A DNA stretch of 64,000 nucleotides from DATGPD01 sp041398565 (GCA_041398565.1 JAWKUN010000005.1:682001-746000); one strand, 5' to 3'. Positions 55,075-64,000 are shown, counted from the stretch's first letter. The notes: generated from the letters alone by a model not told the origin. A program made the numbers and translations.

Positions 55075-56502
55075 TTACCGCGGCGGTCTTGGTGGCCCGT
55101 CCCGCAGCAGGCCTTCGAGTTCCGCGCGCACCGTGGGCGGAAGATCGCCGCGCGCAGCCAGCCGCCGTCCGAGGCGCTCGGTCGCTTCGCGCTCGCCAGC
55201 TCGCGCGAGGTTGCCGAGGGCTCCGACCAGGATGCCCAAGCGTGGACCTCCTCCGCACAGCGTCGGGTCGTCCACGGCGGCCGCCAACGCCCGCGTTCCG
55301 AACGAGGCGGCCGCGTTGGCAGTCAGCGCCATCAACGCGCGTGTGCGCACCTCGACGTCGGGGTCGTTGCGGAACGCGTGCGCCACGAGAGTGAGATTCG
55401 CGGTGGACGGCTGGAACCCCAAGCCCGAGACCAGGTCGGCTCGCCAAGGCCCGTCGGCGCCGGCGGCGGCCAAAGACTCGTAGGCTGAGCGGACCGCACC
55501 GTCGTCGCGCCGCGCCAGCTCGAGCGCCGGCAGGATCATCTCCGAAGGCACGAGCGAGCGCAGGCGGCGCGCCACGCGCAGAGCCTCCTCGGCCGGCAGC
55601 TTGGTGGCAGCCGCCTGCGCCAGGTCGCGAGCGCGCTCGCCGTCCCGGCGTTCCTCCACGTCACGCAACACGAACTCCACGAGCTCCGGCTCGGTCGAGG
55701 TGACGAGCCGCTCGAGGGCCGCAGCCCGCAGCGCATCGTTGGTGTCGTCCTTGAGCATGAGCGCCAAGGTCTCGATCTGATCGCGTGCGCGGGAGCCGCT
55801 CGCCTCGAGGTTGCGCCAGAGGGTGAGTAGCAGCCGCCGGACATGATCCGCGAGCCACGGGTAGGTGGGTACGGTCTGCGCCAGACGGAGCACCGCCTCC
55901 TCCTGTCCGGCGCCCAGGTAGGGAGTGTCGGCGAGCAACCACGCCACCACCTCCGCGGTCGCGCGATGGGGCACCATGATCTCCAGGAGCGCGCCCAGGA
56001 AACCGTCGAGCGCCTGCGTGTCACCGGATCGCGCACGCGTCGACAGCTTCTGCAGCCCGAGGTGCAGCAAGCGGCCGTGCACGGTACGCGCGGCCTTGCT
56101 GCGCGGCTCGTCGGTGTCGCCCACCTCGCTGAGCGCGAAGAGGGCACGGTCTTCGTAGTCGACTACGGTGGAAAGAACCTCTCCGACGGTGCTGCGCACC
56201 TCGGCGTCGGTTGCCGCGGCCGCGTCGTTCGCCCCGCGTTCGAACTCGATCGTGCCGCGCAGGGTCAGCTCGATGAGCTCGGCCACCAGTGCGTCGAAAC
56301 CGCGCGACACGGGCGAGTCGTGTGGCTCCGCCAGTGCACGACGCTCGACCACCGATGCGGTCACCGGAAACGGCGCCACGGCACCAGACTCGGCGGCCGG
56401 CGCCGGCACGCTGGCCGGCACCGACCCGGAGAACCGATGCAGCAGCAAACACGCCGCTGCCGCCGCCACGAGCGTGGCGGCCAAACAGACAGGACTTCGC
56501 AT
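55075..56502 (-). CDS. Exported HEAT-like helical protein
   Basis: This 475-aa protein has an N-terminal hydrophobic stretch (LAATLVAAAAACLLLHRFSG), either a signal peptide or an anchor. A Pro/Ala linker follows. The mature protein is all helical with HEAT-like repeats at about 35-40-residue spacing: LRAAALERLVTSTEPELVEF, RDDGAVRSAYESLAAAGADG, DPDVEVRTRALMALTANAAA and LGILVGALGNLARAGEREAT. It probably works as a protein-binding scaffold in the periplasm. It starts 4 nt after the stop of the small exported protein at 56507, so the two form an operon. Confidence 0.75.
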   Translation of the reverse strand: MRSPVCLAATLVAAAAACLLLHRFSGSVPASVPAPAAESGAVAPFPVTASVVERRALAEPHDSPVSRGFDALVAELIELTLRGTIEFERGANDAAAATDAEVRSTVGEVLSTVVDYEDRALFALSEVGDTDEPRSKAARTVHGRLLHLGLQKLSTRARSGDTQALDGFLGALLEIMVPHRATAEVVAWLLADTPYLGAGQEEAVLRLAQTVPTYPWLADHVRRLLLTLWRNLEASGSRARDQIETLALMLKDDTNDALRAAALERLVTSTEPELVEFVLRDVEERRDGERARDLAQAAATKLPAEEALRVARRLRSLVPSEMILPALELARRDDGAVRSAYESLAAAGADGPWRADLVSGLGFQPSTANLTLVAHAFRNDPDVEVRTRALMALTANAAASFGTRALAAAVDDPTLCGGGPRLGILVGALGNLARAGEREATERLGRRLAARGDLPPTVRAELEGLLRDGPPRPPR

Positions 56503-56506
56503 GGCC

Positions 56507-56941
56507 TCAGTCCCGACAACGGTGTTGGACGTAGCTGGGCACGCGGTACGCCTCGGTGAAGGACACCTCTTCGCAGGTGCTGCCGATCGGGAGGAACAAG
56601 AAGTGCGTCGTCCTGCACTGGTAGCGCCCGACGTACACCGGCACGCGGCCAGAGGGCTCGGTGTAGGTGTTCGAGCCCGGCGACGGCTTGGTCAGGTAGT
56701 GCTCCGGCGTGTACGTCAGCAGGAGGGTGCAGACGTTGGCCGGCGACGTGTAGCGCACGCTGCCGAAGTTCCACTCCACGCCGCTGCCGCAGCGCACCGA
56801 GTTGCCAGCCAGGATCGCCCCGGGGATCCGCTCCACCACCTGGTGCGGGCAAGCTCCCTCGTCGATCTTCACCTGCGCAGACAGAACTCGGCCGTGGCCG
56901 ACGATGGCGCACAGCGCCAGACACACGAATAGGTCTCTCAT
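56507..56941 (-). CDS. Small exported cysteine-rich protein
   Basis: This 144-aa protein has the signal peptide MRDLFVCLALCAIVGHGRVL. The mature part of about 120 residues contains six cysteines (EGACPHQVV, VRCGSGVEWNFG, ANVCTLLL, RYQCRTTHFLF, STCEEVS, QHRCRD), an even number suiting disulfides, and several aromatic strands. No family is recognised. It overlaps nothing and is followed after 4 nt by the HEAT-like protein; a shared function outside the cytoplasm is likely. Confidence 0.7.
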   Translation of the reverse strand: MRDLFVCLALCAIVGHGRVLSAQVKIDEGACPHQVVERIPGAILAGNSVRCGSGVEWNFGSVRYTSPANVCTLLLTYTPEHYLTKPSPGSNTYTEPSGRVPVYVGRYQCRTTHFLFLPIGSTCEEVSFTEAYRVPSYVQHRCRD

Positions 56942-57042
56942 GGTTCACCTCGTTGTGGGCGGGCCCCAAGACCCGCGCATCCAGAGGTGGCTTCACGCGC
57001 GCGGATGTAACACGACGACCGCGCGAAACGATCGGCACGCTC

Positions 57043-58023
57043 CTACTCGCCGGCGATGCCTTCCTCTTCCATCCAGCGGTAGGCCGCCTGCACCGCCTCG
57101 AGCACCGGGCGTGCCCGGTAGCCGAGTTCGCCTTCGGCCTTGGCACTGCCGTACCAGAAATACGCCGATGCCATGCGCAGGATCTGCGCTGTCAACGGCG
57201 GCCGCAGGTCGACGACCCGTTCGAGCACGCCGGCGCCCGCCGCCAGCAACTTGGTGACGGGGCGTGGCAGCGACCAGCGTGGCGGGCGGCGGCCCGCGGC
57301 GGCGAACACCGTGCGCATCAGCTCGCGCCCGGTCAGGTTCTCACCACCGAGGATGTAGCGCTCTCCACGCCGTCCGCGCGTCAGCGCGGCGACGCAGCCC
57401 GCGGCGACGTCACGCACGTCGGCGAAGTTGGCGCCACCCGAGGGCGCGAACGGCACGCGCCCACGCTGGGCCGCGTCGAGAAGCGAGTTGCGTGCCTTGC
57501 GGCGATCGCCGGGACCGAACATCGACGAAGGATTCACGATGACCGCGTCGAGACCGCGCTCGACCTCGTCGAGCACGGCCTGCTCGGCAGCGTGCTTGCT
57601 GTCGCAATAGGGCACGCGCAGGCGCGCCACGTTGTACGGCGCGGTCTCGTCGAGGATCTCGCCGCGCTCGCTGTAGCCGATCGCGACCACCGACGAGACG
57701 TGCAGGAAGCGGCGGACCCCCGCCGCACGCGCCAGGGCGGCCAGCCGCCGTGTGCCCGCCTCGTTGACGGCAAAGGACTCGGCCGCGTCCTTGCGAGCGA
57801 AGGACACCAGTGCCGCCAGGTGCACGACGACGTCGACCCCGTCGAGCGCCCGACGCAGCGAGGCCTCGTCGCCGAGGCAGCCCGCGACCACCTCGCCGTG
57901 CGTCGTCGACCAGGCCGGATCGCGCGCCAGGCACCGCACCGCGTGGCCCGCCTCGACGAGGCGCGGCAGCAGGTGGCAGCCGACGAAGCCGGAAGCGCCG
58001 GTGACGAGGGTGATTGCAGGCAT
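57043..58023 (-). CDS. NAD(P)-dependent epimerase/dehydratase family protein
   Basis: This protein has 326 aa from the ATG at 58023. The extended SDR fold shows TLVTGASGFVGCHL (nucleotide binding), a DGVDVVVHLAALVSF loop, the Ser of VSSVVAIGYS, the catalytic pair in VPYCDSKHAAE (Tyr and Lys), and NPSSMFGPGD. It resembles dihydroflavonol-reductase-like and hopanoid-associated (HpnA-type) sugar epimerases, but no hopanoid genes surround it. The substrate is unknown. It is divergent from the hybrid histidine kinase, with 103 nt between the starts. Confidence 0.88.
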   Translation of the reverse strand: MPAITLVTGASGFVGCHLLPRLVEAGHAVRCLARDPAWSTTHGEVVAGCLGDEASLRRALDGVDVVVHLAALVSFARKDAAESFAVNEAGTRRLAALARAAGVRRFLHVSSVVAIGYSERGEILDETAPYNVARLRVPYCDSKHAAEQAVLDEVERGLDAVIVNPSSMFGPGDRRKARNSLLDAAQRGRVPFAPSGGANFADVRDVAAGCVAALTRGRRGERYILGGENLTGRELMRTVFAAAGRRPPRWSLPRPVTKLLAAGAGVLERVVDLRPPLTAQILRMASAYFWYGSAKAEGELGYRARPVLEAVQAAYRWMEEEGIAGE

Positions 58024-58126
58024 GGACAAGTCGCGCGCGGACGCCGGTCGAAGGTACCACGAGGGTCGCGTCGGCACCCGACGTCCTGGACGAAGCTCGG
58101 CCGACGACGAACCCAGGACGGCAGTG

Positions 58127-60928
58127 ATGGCGGCAACCACCGACGAAGACGACGGGCTCCACGACGGGCTGCCCCAAGAGGCGCCGGTCGGCGCCGTCGC
58201 CTTCTCGACCAAGATCGTGCTCCGCCTCGCCGCTGCGGCGCTGGTCCTCGGCGGCATCGCCGCCTCGGTCATGCTGGTGTACTTCGGCCGGGTCGACGAG
58301 CGGACGAAGGCGCAAGTGCGCCGGCGCTACGACCAGGGTCAGGTGGCCGCGGCGTTCAAGGCCGTGTTGCACCAGGTCGACTCGCACCTGCTGCGCATCC
58401 TGCGCCGGGAACCCGATGCCACCGGGAACGACAGCGAGGCGGGCTTCGAGCGCCAGCTCACCGACACTCTGCGCACCTTGGCGCGCCTGTCCGAAGACAG
58501 CCCCGACAACGCCGTGCTGGCAGCACTCGCGTTTCGCTGCGACCTCGGCTACTCGCTGATGCAGGAGTGCCGGGGCTGGCGCCACGACTTCGACGCCTGC
58601 GAGCGCTACCGGCAGGCCGCCACCGACATCGCGGTGGCCAGCGTCGAGAACCTCGCGCGGGCCGTCCATCACGCGCGGCGGCTGCCGCCCACGCGCGCGC
58701 TGAAGGAACTCGAGGTCGCGCGCGAGCCGGCCCTGGTCGATCTCGTCCAGCTTCCTGACTTGCTCTCGCGCGCTCTCGAGTTCGAGAGCGGCCCTCGCTT
58801 CGACACCTTCGTCGAGCGCCAGCTGCAGCCGCTGCTGATGCGCGCTACCGACGTCGCCACGCGCGACCCGCGTCTGCCGCGTTTGCGCTCCGCACTCGCC
58901 GACTGCACGCGCATCCTCGTCGGTGAGGCCCGTCGGGGCCCGACGCACCTGCCCGAGGACGACGCCGACTTCGACCTGGCACGCGACGCCGGGTTCGTGC
59001 CGCTCCAGCGGCGCTTCCACTCGCTGCGCACGCGTTGCGACGAGCTGCAAGACGCAGTCGTCGGTTGGCGGCTCGGCATGCTGGACGACCTGCAAGTCTT
59101 CGAGAACTCGGCCAACCGGGTGGCGCTCGCCGCCGGACACGCCTTGCATCAGGACCTGCGCGCCACGCTCCTGTCGGTGATGGCTCTCAGCAGCGCGGGT
59201 GCCGGCGTGTTCATGTTCCTGGCCTGGTGGGTCGGACGTTCCGCAGCGCGTCACATCGGCCGCTGGGAGATGGCGCGCGCCGTGGCGCAGAACGCGACGC
59301 TGGCCAAGAGCCGCTTCCTCGCCAACATGAGCCACGAGATCCGCACGCCGATGAATGGCATCCTCGGCATGGTGGATCTGCTCGCCGAGACCGAGCTCGA
59401 CGGCGAACAGGCGCAGTACACCCGGACCATCCAGCAGTCGGCGCACGCTCTGCTGACGGTCATCAACGACATCCTCGACTACTCCAAGATCGAGGCCGGC
59501 AAGCTGGTGCTCGATTGCCGCGAGTTCGACATCCGTACCACGGTCAGCGACTGCCTCGACCTGCTCATGCCGTCGGCGCACAACCGCAGCATCGAGCTCA
59601 TTCCACACTTCGACCACGCTGTCCCGGCCCGTCTGGTCGGTGACGCAGGCCGACTGCGGCAGGTGCTCCTCAACCTCATCGGCAACGCCGTGAAGTTCAC
59701 CATGGAGGGTGAGGTGTTCGTCATGGTCGAACACGTTCGGGTGAGCGCCGATCGCCACACCTTGCGGGTCTCGGTGATGGACACGGGCATCGGCATCTCG
59801 CCGGAGGTTCAGCAGCGGTTGTTCGAGCCCTTCGCGCAGGCAGACGCCACCACGACGCGTCGGTTCGGCGGCACCGGCCTCGGTCTGGCCATCAGCCGCC
59901 GCCTGGTGGCGTTGATGGGCGGCGAGCTCCGCCTCCACAGCCGCCTCGGAGCCGGCTCCACCTTCTGGTTCGAGATCGAGCTGCCGTCCACGCCCGCGCC
60001 GGCGCCGGTCGCTCGCGACTACTCCGCGTTCGGCGCGCTCATCGTCGACGGCAACGAGACCAACCGGCAGGTCCTGGCGCTGATGCTGGCGCCGACCCGC
60101 ATCGGTATCGACCTGGCCAACGACCACGGCCAGGCCGTCGCAGCGCTGCGGCAGGCCGCCGACAACGGCAGACCCTTCTCGGTCGTCATCATCGACCTGG
60201 CGATCGACGGCCAAGAAGACGGCCTCGAGGCGGCGCGCCGGCTGCGCGCGAGCAAGGGGTTCCCGCCGCCGCGGCTGGTGGCGATCTCGGGCGCCGGACG
60301 CCGTCCGACGCCGGACGAAATGCGTCAGGTGGGCGTGGACGCCTGGATCGCCAAACCCATCCGCGAGGCGCGCCTCCTGCAAGCGGTCGAAGCGGCGTTG
60401 CTGCCCGCGGCGCCCGACCGCCGCCAGCGAACCGGGGGTCCAGACGACCCGGCGCGCGCCGCCGCACGCGGCGCGACCGGCCTCGGCCTCCGCCTGCTGG
60501 TGGCGGAGGACAACGCCATCAACCGGCACGTGATCGGCGCCACGCTGCAGAAGCTCGGCTGCGAAGCACTGTTCGCCGCCAACGGGCGCGAGGCGGTGGA
60601 CCTGTTCCGCCGCGAGCGCTTCGACGCGATCCTCATGGACTGCCAGATGCCGGAGATGGACGGCTGCGAGGCCACACGCGCCATCCGTGGTCTCGAAACC
60701 GACAGCCGCACGCCGATCCTGGCACTCACGGCCAACGTCCTGCCAGCAGATCGCGACGCCTGTCTGGCGGCCGGGATGGACGACTTCCTGAGCAAGCCGG
60801 TGCAGAAGCAAGTCATGGCCGCAACGCTGGCGAAGTGGGCGGCGAAGGCCCCCGCCGAGTCCGCCCCCACGCCGAACGCCGCGGGACTGACAACACCGAG
60901 CGCAGCGGAACTGACCGCGCCGAAGTGA
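58127..60928 (+). CDS. Hybrid sensor histidine kinase, two receiver domains
   Basis: This protein has 933 aa from the ATG at 58127; the open frame upstream overlaps the divergent epimerase gene and is not coding. The first membrane helix (27-55, IVLRLAAAALVLGGIAASVM), a long extracytoplasmic helical sensor (about 55-345) and a second membrane helix (LLSVMALSSAGAGVFMFLAW) precede the HisKA domain with H403 in MSHEIRTPMNGI, and an HATPase domain with NLIGNAVKFT, DTGIGI and GGTGLGLAI. Two receiver domains follow, with phosphoacceptors D690 (VIIDLAIDG) and D838 (LMDCQMPEMDG). Both appear capable of accepting phosphate. No partner response regulator is nearby. Confidence 0.93.
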   Translation: MAATTDEDDGLHDGLPQEAPVGAVAFSTKIVLRLAAAALVLGGIAASVMLVYFGRVDERTKAQVRRRYDQGQVAAAFKAVLHQVDSHLLRILRREPDATGNDSEAGFERQLTDTLRTLARLSEDSPDNAVLAALAFRCDLGYSLMQECRGWRHDFDACERYRQAATDIAVASVENLARAVHHARRLPPTRALKELEVAREPALVDLVQLPDLLSRALEFESGPRFDTFVERQLQPLLMRATDVATRDPRLPRLRSALADCTRILVGEARRGPTHLPEDDADFDLARDAGFVPLQRRFHSLRTRCDELQDAVVGWRLGMLDDLQVFENSANRVALAAGHALHQDLRATLLSVMALSSAGAGVFMFLAWWVGRSAARHIGRWEMARAVAQNATLAKSRFLANMSHEIRTPMNGILGMVDLLAETELDGEQAQYTRTIQQSAHALLTVINDILDYSKIEAGKLVLDCREFDIRTTVSDCLDLLMPSAHNRSIELIPHFDHAVPARLVGDAGRLRQVLLNLIGNAVKFTMEGEVFVMVEHVRVSADRHTLRVSVMDTGIGISPEVQQRLFEPFAQADATTTRRFGGTGLGLAISRRLVALMGGELRLHSRLGAGSTFWFEIELPSTPAPAPVARDYSAFGALIVDGNETNRQVLALMLAPTRIGIDLANDHGQAVAALRQAADNGRPFSVVIIDLAIDGQEDGLEAARRLRASKGFPPPRLVAISGAGRRPTPDEMRQVGVDAWIAKPIREARLLQAVEAALLPAAPDRRQRTGGPDDPARAAARGATGLGLRLLVAEDNAINRHVIGATLQKLGCEALFAANGREAVDLFRRERFDAILMDCQMPEMDGCEATRAIRGLETDSRTPILALTANVLPADRDACLAAGMDDFLSKPVQKQVMAATLAKWAAKAPAESAPTPNAAGLTTPSAAELTAPK

Positions 60929-60963
60929 GGGCAGCACCGCGCCACCCTCGTTGCCAGCGACTC

Positions 60964-62439
60964 CTACTTGCGTTTCTCGGCCGCGGCCTTCTCGTAGATG
61001 CGCAGGCGCTGGCGCAGATCGCCCATGTAGAGCCGCGCGTCGCAGCGTTCGACGGCCTGACGCTGCAGTCGAACCGCCTCGTCGATGAAGCCGTTGACGT
61101 ACTTGGCTCGGGCCAGCGTGTCCACGTAGGCCCAGTTCGACCCGTTCGGCAACGCGTGCACGATCTCCGACGCCCGCAGGGCCAGCGCTTCGAAGCGGCC
61201 GCGGTACGAGGGGCTGTCGAGCAAGCTCCACGCGAACTCGTTGAGCAGCGCGTCGTCGTGCGCGGCGCTGCGCAGCAGGCGTTGGCCGACCTCCCGAGCC
61301 GCGGCGTCGTCCTTCTCGACGAGCGCCAGGATGTCGAACTCGGCGCGCTCGAGGCTGTGGTTGTCGGGTTCCAGCACGCTGGCGCGGTGCAGCGCCGCCA
61401 ACGCCTGCTCGACGAAGCGCTTGCCGTAGCGCGCGTTGGTCAGGTCGCCGGCCAGGCTGGCGAGCAGAGTCGCATCGTCCCGGGCCAACTCGACCGCGTG
61501 CCAGGCGGCCTTCTCGGCGTCCTCGTCGCGCTTCGTGGCCGCCAGGGCCGAGAAGTAGGCGATGGCGAGTCGTGGATCGTCTTCGCGCGCCCGAAACGCC
61601 TCGGCGATCGTGCGCAGGCCCAACTCGTGGCAAGCGGTGGCGTCCGACGCGGCGAACAAGCCCTCGTTGGCAAAGCGTGCCAGCTCGCTCGGCGTCTTCG
61701 CCAGTTCGGTGAGCGCTCTGCGGGTGCACTCCTCGGCGGCATCGAGGCCCGCGACGTCGCTGGCCAGGACCCGGAACCGGCTGATCCAAGGCGTCGCCCG
61801 ATTCGGATCCACTCCGATCCACCGTTCGGTGACGTCGAGAATGGCGCTGCGGTCGCCGCGCACGGTCGCCTTGGACAGCTCTCGCTGCAGTGCGGAGACC
61901 TTGCGCGCGACCTCGATGTCGAAGGCTCCAGCGGCGATGCGGGACACGACGTCGCTCAGACCGTCCGTCGGCGTGCCGATCCAGGCCACGCGCCGATCCC
62001 GGCCGACCACGAAGGTCACCGGCAGGCCACGCTGGCCCGCCGCGTCGAGCCAGTCCACGGCAGCGGTCGACTGGCCGTCCCAGGCGATCGCGTAGCCGAT
62101 GCGCGGCTTCCACTGCGCCACGAAGGACTCGACGCGCTCGCGCCCGCTCTCGAAGCGCGCCGATGCGATCCCGACGACGCGCACGTCGCCGTCGTCGCTG
62201 CGCTGCAGCCTCGTGAGGGTCGGGATCGAGACTCGACAGACCGAGCACCAAGTCGCCCAGAACTCGACGACGAGCACCTTGCCCTTCTCCACCGTCACTG
62301 GCTCGCCTTGCAACCAGGTCAACCCACGTAGGGCAGGAGCCTCGACCCCGATCTCGAGGACACGAGGGCGACTCTGGGCGAGACCGGCCGCGGCCAGAGC
62401 CGCGGCAGCGGCGAAGCAGCGCAAGATAGTCGACGTCAA
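60964..62439 (-). CDS. TlpA-like thioredoxin protein with TPR tail
   Basis: This protein has 491 aa if it starts at the TTG at 62439, giving a signal peptide directly (TSTILRCFAAAAALAAAGLA); the only upstream ATG, at 62526, would add 29 residues and lies inside a strong hairpin, so I chose TTG with low certainty. A thioredoxin-like domain follows with VVEFWATWCSVCRVSIPTL (CxxC at 65 and 68), GLPVTFVVGRDRRVAWIG and a cis-proline region. The remaining 300 residues are helical with tetratricopeptide character (ALAALHRASVLEPDNHSLER). It is likely a periplasmic thiol-disulfide protein joined to a helical scaffold. Confidence 0.85.
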   Translation of the reverse strand: MTSTILRCFAAAAALAAAGLAQSRPRVLEIGVEAPALRGLTWLQGEPVTVEKGKVLVVEFWATWCSVCRVSIPTLTRLQRSDDGDVRVVGIASARFESGRERVESFVAQWKPRIGYAIAWDGQSTAAVDWLDAAGQRGLPVTFVVGRDRRVAWIGTPTDGLSDVVSRIAAGAFDIEVARKVSALQRELSKATVRGDRSAILDVTERWIGVDPNRATPWISRFRVLASDVAGLDAAEECTRRALTELAKTPSELARFANEGLFAASDATACHELGLRTIAEAFRAREDDPRLAIAYFSALAATKRDEDAEKAAWHAVELARDDATLLASLAGDLTNARYGKRFVEQALAALHRASVLEPDNHSLERAEFDILALVEKDDAAAREVGQRLLRSAAHDDALLNEFAWSLLDSPSYRGRFEALALRASEIVHALPNGSNWAYVDTLARAKYVNGFIDEAVRLQRQAVERCDARLYMGDLRQRLRIYEKAAAEKRK

Positions 62440-62518
62440 AGGCAGTGAGTTGCGATCGGGGGCAAGGCTATCCGTAGCCGCCGTAGCCTCCAGGGTTGTC
62501 GAGGGGTCGCGGCAAATC

Positions 62519-62549
62519 CGACGCATCAGACGGAACGTCTGATGCGTCG
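62519..62549. terminator. Perfect 14-bp hairpin
   Basis: CGACGCATCAGACG (62519-62532) and CGTCTGATGCGTCG (62536-62549) are perfect inverted copies with a GAA loop. It lies between the stop of the hydrolase gene (62619) and the thioredoxin/TPR gene, both on the minus strand. There is no clear run of T after it on the minus strand (GATTTGCC), so a classical terminator is not certain; it could be an mRNA-stability or operator element. Confidence 0.5.
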
Positions 62550-62618
62550 ACGGACCCGCCGAGCCGGTGTGCGGACCAGAGGCCGGCGTGGATGCGCGAT
62601 GCCGACTCCGATCGCTGG

Positions 62619-64000
62619 TCATGGCTCGAGCCAGACCTCGCAGGAACCGGCGAGGTCGGCGTCGCCCCGCCGCTGGATGCCCTGGCACAGGGTGCGGAGG
62701 CTCGGCGCCAGGCGCACTTGCGTCGCGCGGCCGTCGCGCTCCACCGCGAGCGGCCGATCGACGTCGCAAAGCCGGGCGTCCAGGGTGACACGCAGACGGC
62801 CGACGTTCTCGGTCGTCACGTCGAGACGCTGCCCGCGCAACGTCGCCGCGACGCGCGCACCCTTGCGGGGGGCGTCGGTACCGAGCCAGTAGTGGTCGCA
62901 CACGACGGCGTCGGTCAGCTCCCACACCAGCTGAGCCGGGCAGGCGACGCGCCGGAGCACGACCAGTTCGGCCAACTTGTCGCGGTCGGGAAGGCCCGTG
63001 TGGCCGTGCCCAGCCACGATCTGGCCCGTCACCGGGTAGAGGCCCGCGTGGTCGCCGCGCGCCTGCTCGGCCAGCTGCTCGAAGGCACGACAGCGGTCGG
63101 CGCGGCCATAGGCCGTATCCTTCTCGCCGACCAGGAACGAGAAGGGCAGGTGGTGCAGACCCGCGATCGAGGTCTCGCCGTCGGTGGGTGCCGCGGCGCT
63201 GGCGTGCGCTGCGGCGAAGCGGTCGGGCAGCTTGGGCGCGATGGCGAAGACGCCATAGCCGCCGTGCGAATAGCCGATGATGCAAACGCGAGCCGGGTCG
63301 ACCCCGCCACACACCACGAACTGTCGGATCAAGGCCTCGACCAGCGGATAGACGTAGTCGGTGTAGAAGCCGTTCCAGGCGTCGGTGGGCGCGCGCAGGG
63401 CGACGTACCGGTAACCCCCGACCTCGGGGTGGTCGTGGTAGTAGCGCTGCATGATCCGCCACTGCGCGTCGTTGACTCGCTTGGCCACCGCGCCTCCGCC
63501 GTGCAGGGCGATCACCAACGCGTAGCCGTCATCACCCGGTTCGCCGACGTCGCGCACCTCGTACGCACTCTCGTAGCCGCCGGCACGCACCCGGTGTGCG
63601 GCATGGTCGGCGCGCAGGTCGACGTGCGGAGCCGACCGGAACGCGGCGAAGGCCAAGCGCCGCAACCGGGCGTCGCCTTCCTTCGTTGCCAGTTCGGCGT
63701 CGAGGTTGCGGTCGAACCCGAACCGAGCCTGCTCGGCGGCGGTGGCGGCGAAGAAGCGGGTGAACTGAGCGGACAGTGCCACTTCGGCTGCCACTTCGGC
63801 TGCCACTTCGGCTGCCGCCGCGGCAGCTTGGGCCGGCTCGGCAACGGCCGCCGGCGCCGAGGCGTCCGCGATCGCCGTCGGCGGCGCGTAGTGGGCGGTC
63901 ACGTCGAGGCCATGCAAGAGGACTCCCGGGGCCCAGCCGGCAGCGAAGCGCTGGCCGGTCGACGCGAAGGACACGGCCCAGATCGAGTGGGCCGGATCGG
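62619..64000 (-). CDS. WD40-like plus alpha/beta-hydrolase protein, 3' part
   Basis: The frame is open to the window's right edge, so the start is outside. The first visible residues (IWAVSFASTGQRFAAGWAPG) look like the last blade of a WD40 propeller. An Ala/Glu-rich linker with AAEVAAEVAAEV, encoded by three 12-bp tandem repeats at 63781-63816, follows. Then comes an alpha/beta hydrolase of the dienelactone-hydrolase/esterase type: ALVIALHGGGAV (oxyanion hole), the nucleophile in CIIGYSHGGYGVF, and the histidine in VAGHGHTGLPD. A small C-terminal beta domain (VAATLRGQRLDVTTENVGRL) ends the protein. The WD40 part with a hydrolase in one chain is uncommon. Confidence 0.8.
   Translation of the reverse strand, partial: DPAHSIWAVSFASTGQRFAAGWAPGVLLHGLDVTAHYAPPTAIADASAPAAVAEPAQAAAAAAEVAAEVAAEVALSAQFTRFFAATAAEQARFGFDRNLDAELATKEGDARLRRLAFAAFRSAPHVDLRADHAAHRVRAGGYESAYEVRDVGEPGDDGYALVIALHGGGAVAKRVNDAQWRIMQRYYHDHPEVGGYRYVALRAPTDAWNGFYTDYVYPLVEALIRQFVVCGGVDPARVCIIGYSHGGYGVFAIAPKLPDRFAAAHASAAAPTDGETSIAGLHHLPFSFLVGEKDTAYGRADRCRAFEQLAEQARGDHAGLYPVTGQIVAGHGHTGLPDRDKLAELVVLRRVACPAQLVWELTDAVVCDHYWLGTDAPRKGARVAATLRGQRLDVTTENVGRLRVTLDARLCDVDRPLAVERDGRATQVRLAPSLRTLCQGIQRRGDADLAGSCEVWLEP
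63781..63816 (-). repeat. Three tandem 12-bp coding repeats
   Basis: ACTTCGGCTGCC occurs three times in tandem within the linker of the WD40/hydrolase protein and encodes AAEV three times. The length is a multiple of three, so the frame is kept. It is likely a variable linker. Confidence 0.7.

Noticed and set aside
57410..62251. A 1613-aa open frame on the minus strand
   Set aside because: It runs antisense to the hybrid histidine kinase and has the Arg/Ala/Gly/His-rich composition of a GC-rich shadow frame; the kinase on the plus strand has complete domains.

Overview
This is a GC-rich chromosomal window that reads as a Planctomycetota (or closely similar) genome. That assignment is inferred from the style of the gene content: ECF sigma factors paired with membrane Ser/Thr kinases, many exported proteins with no recognised function, caspase-fold exported proteins, a squalene-cyclase-like toroid protein, and mostly short operons on alternating strands. 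There is no rRNA or recognisable tRNA and no CRISPR array. The only transposon trace is a truncated transposase start near 44.3 kb.

Layout. 0-1.8 kb: end of an unknown gene and a flavin halogenase-type monooxygenase. 1.9-6.2 kb: a TPR Ser/Thr kinase divergent from an ECF sigma factor. 6.3-8.2 kb: an exported protein, an imperfect inverted repeat, and pdxH. 8.4-10.5 kb: a three-gene translationally coupled operon made of a cysteine-bearing, Tat-like precursor, an MNIO (DUF692) oxidase and a small partner. 10.6-13.8 kb: an exported clan CD peptidase-like HEAT protein and an exported protein. 14.1-19.3 kb: acyl-CoA genes (phenylacetate-CoA ligase-like enzyme with a coupled 72-aa protein; acyl-CoA dehydrogenase with enoyl-CoA hydratase) surrounding a motA-motB pair on the other strand. 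19.5-27.5 kb: BNR-repeat exported protein, the 1629-aa NAD-glutamate dehydrogenase and an SDR. 27.6-30.3 kb: a second sigma/kinase pair. 30.5-48 kb: almost only exported proteins, one lipoprotein and a large membrane protein. 48.4-54.2 kb: DUF3224 protein, caspase-like protein, trypsin-like protease, methyltransferase. 54.8-64 kb: bL33, HEAT-like and other exported proteins, epimerase, hybrid histidine kinase, TlpA-like thioredoxin/TPR protein, and the 3' part of a WD40/hydrolase fusion.

Two signals stand out. First, a family of about 184-nt dispersed repeats (six full-length copies near 21.5, 37.2, 44.4, 44.5, 53.3 and 54.3 kb, plus two fragments) keeps the same stem-loops while the paired sequences change together, which points to a conserved folded RNA or single-stranded DNA. 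Copies lie on both sides of whole genes in the same orientation. Second, the MNIO operon has the layout of a peptide- or protein-modifying system but carries an unusually large candidate substrate. A third, weaker pattern is that seven exported proteins appear to end in the same kind of C-terminal module, a possible sorting domain of this lineage.

Functions were assigned by reading motifs; no database search was possible.
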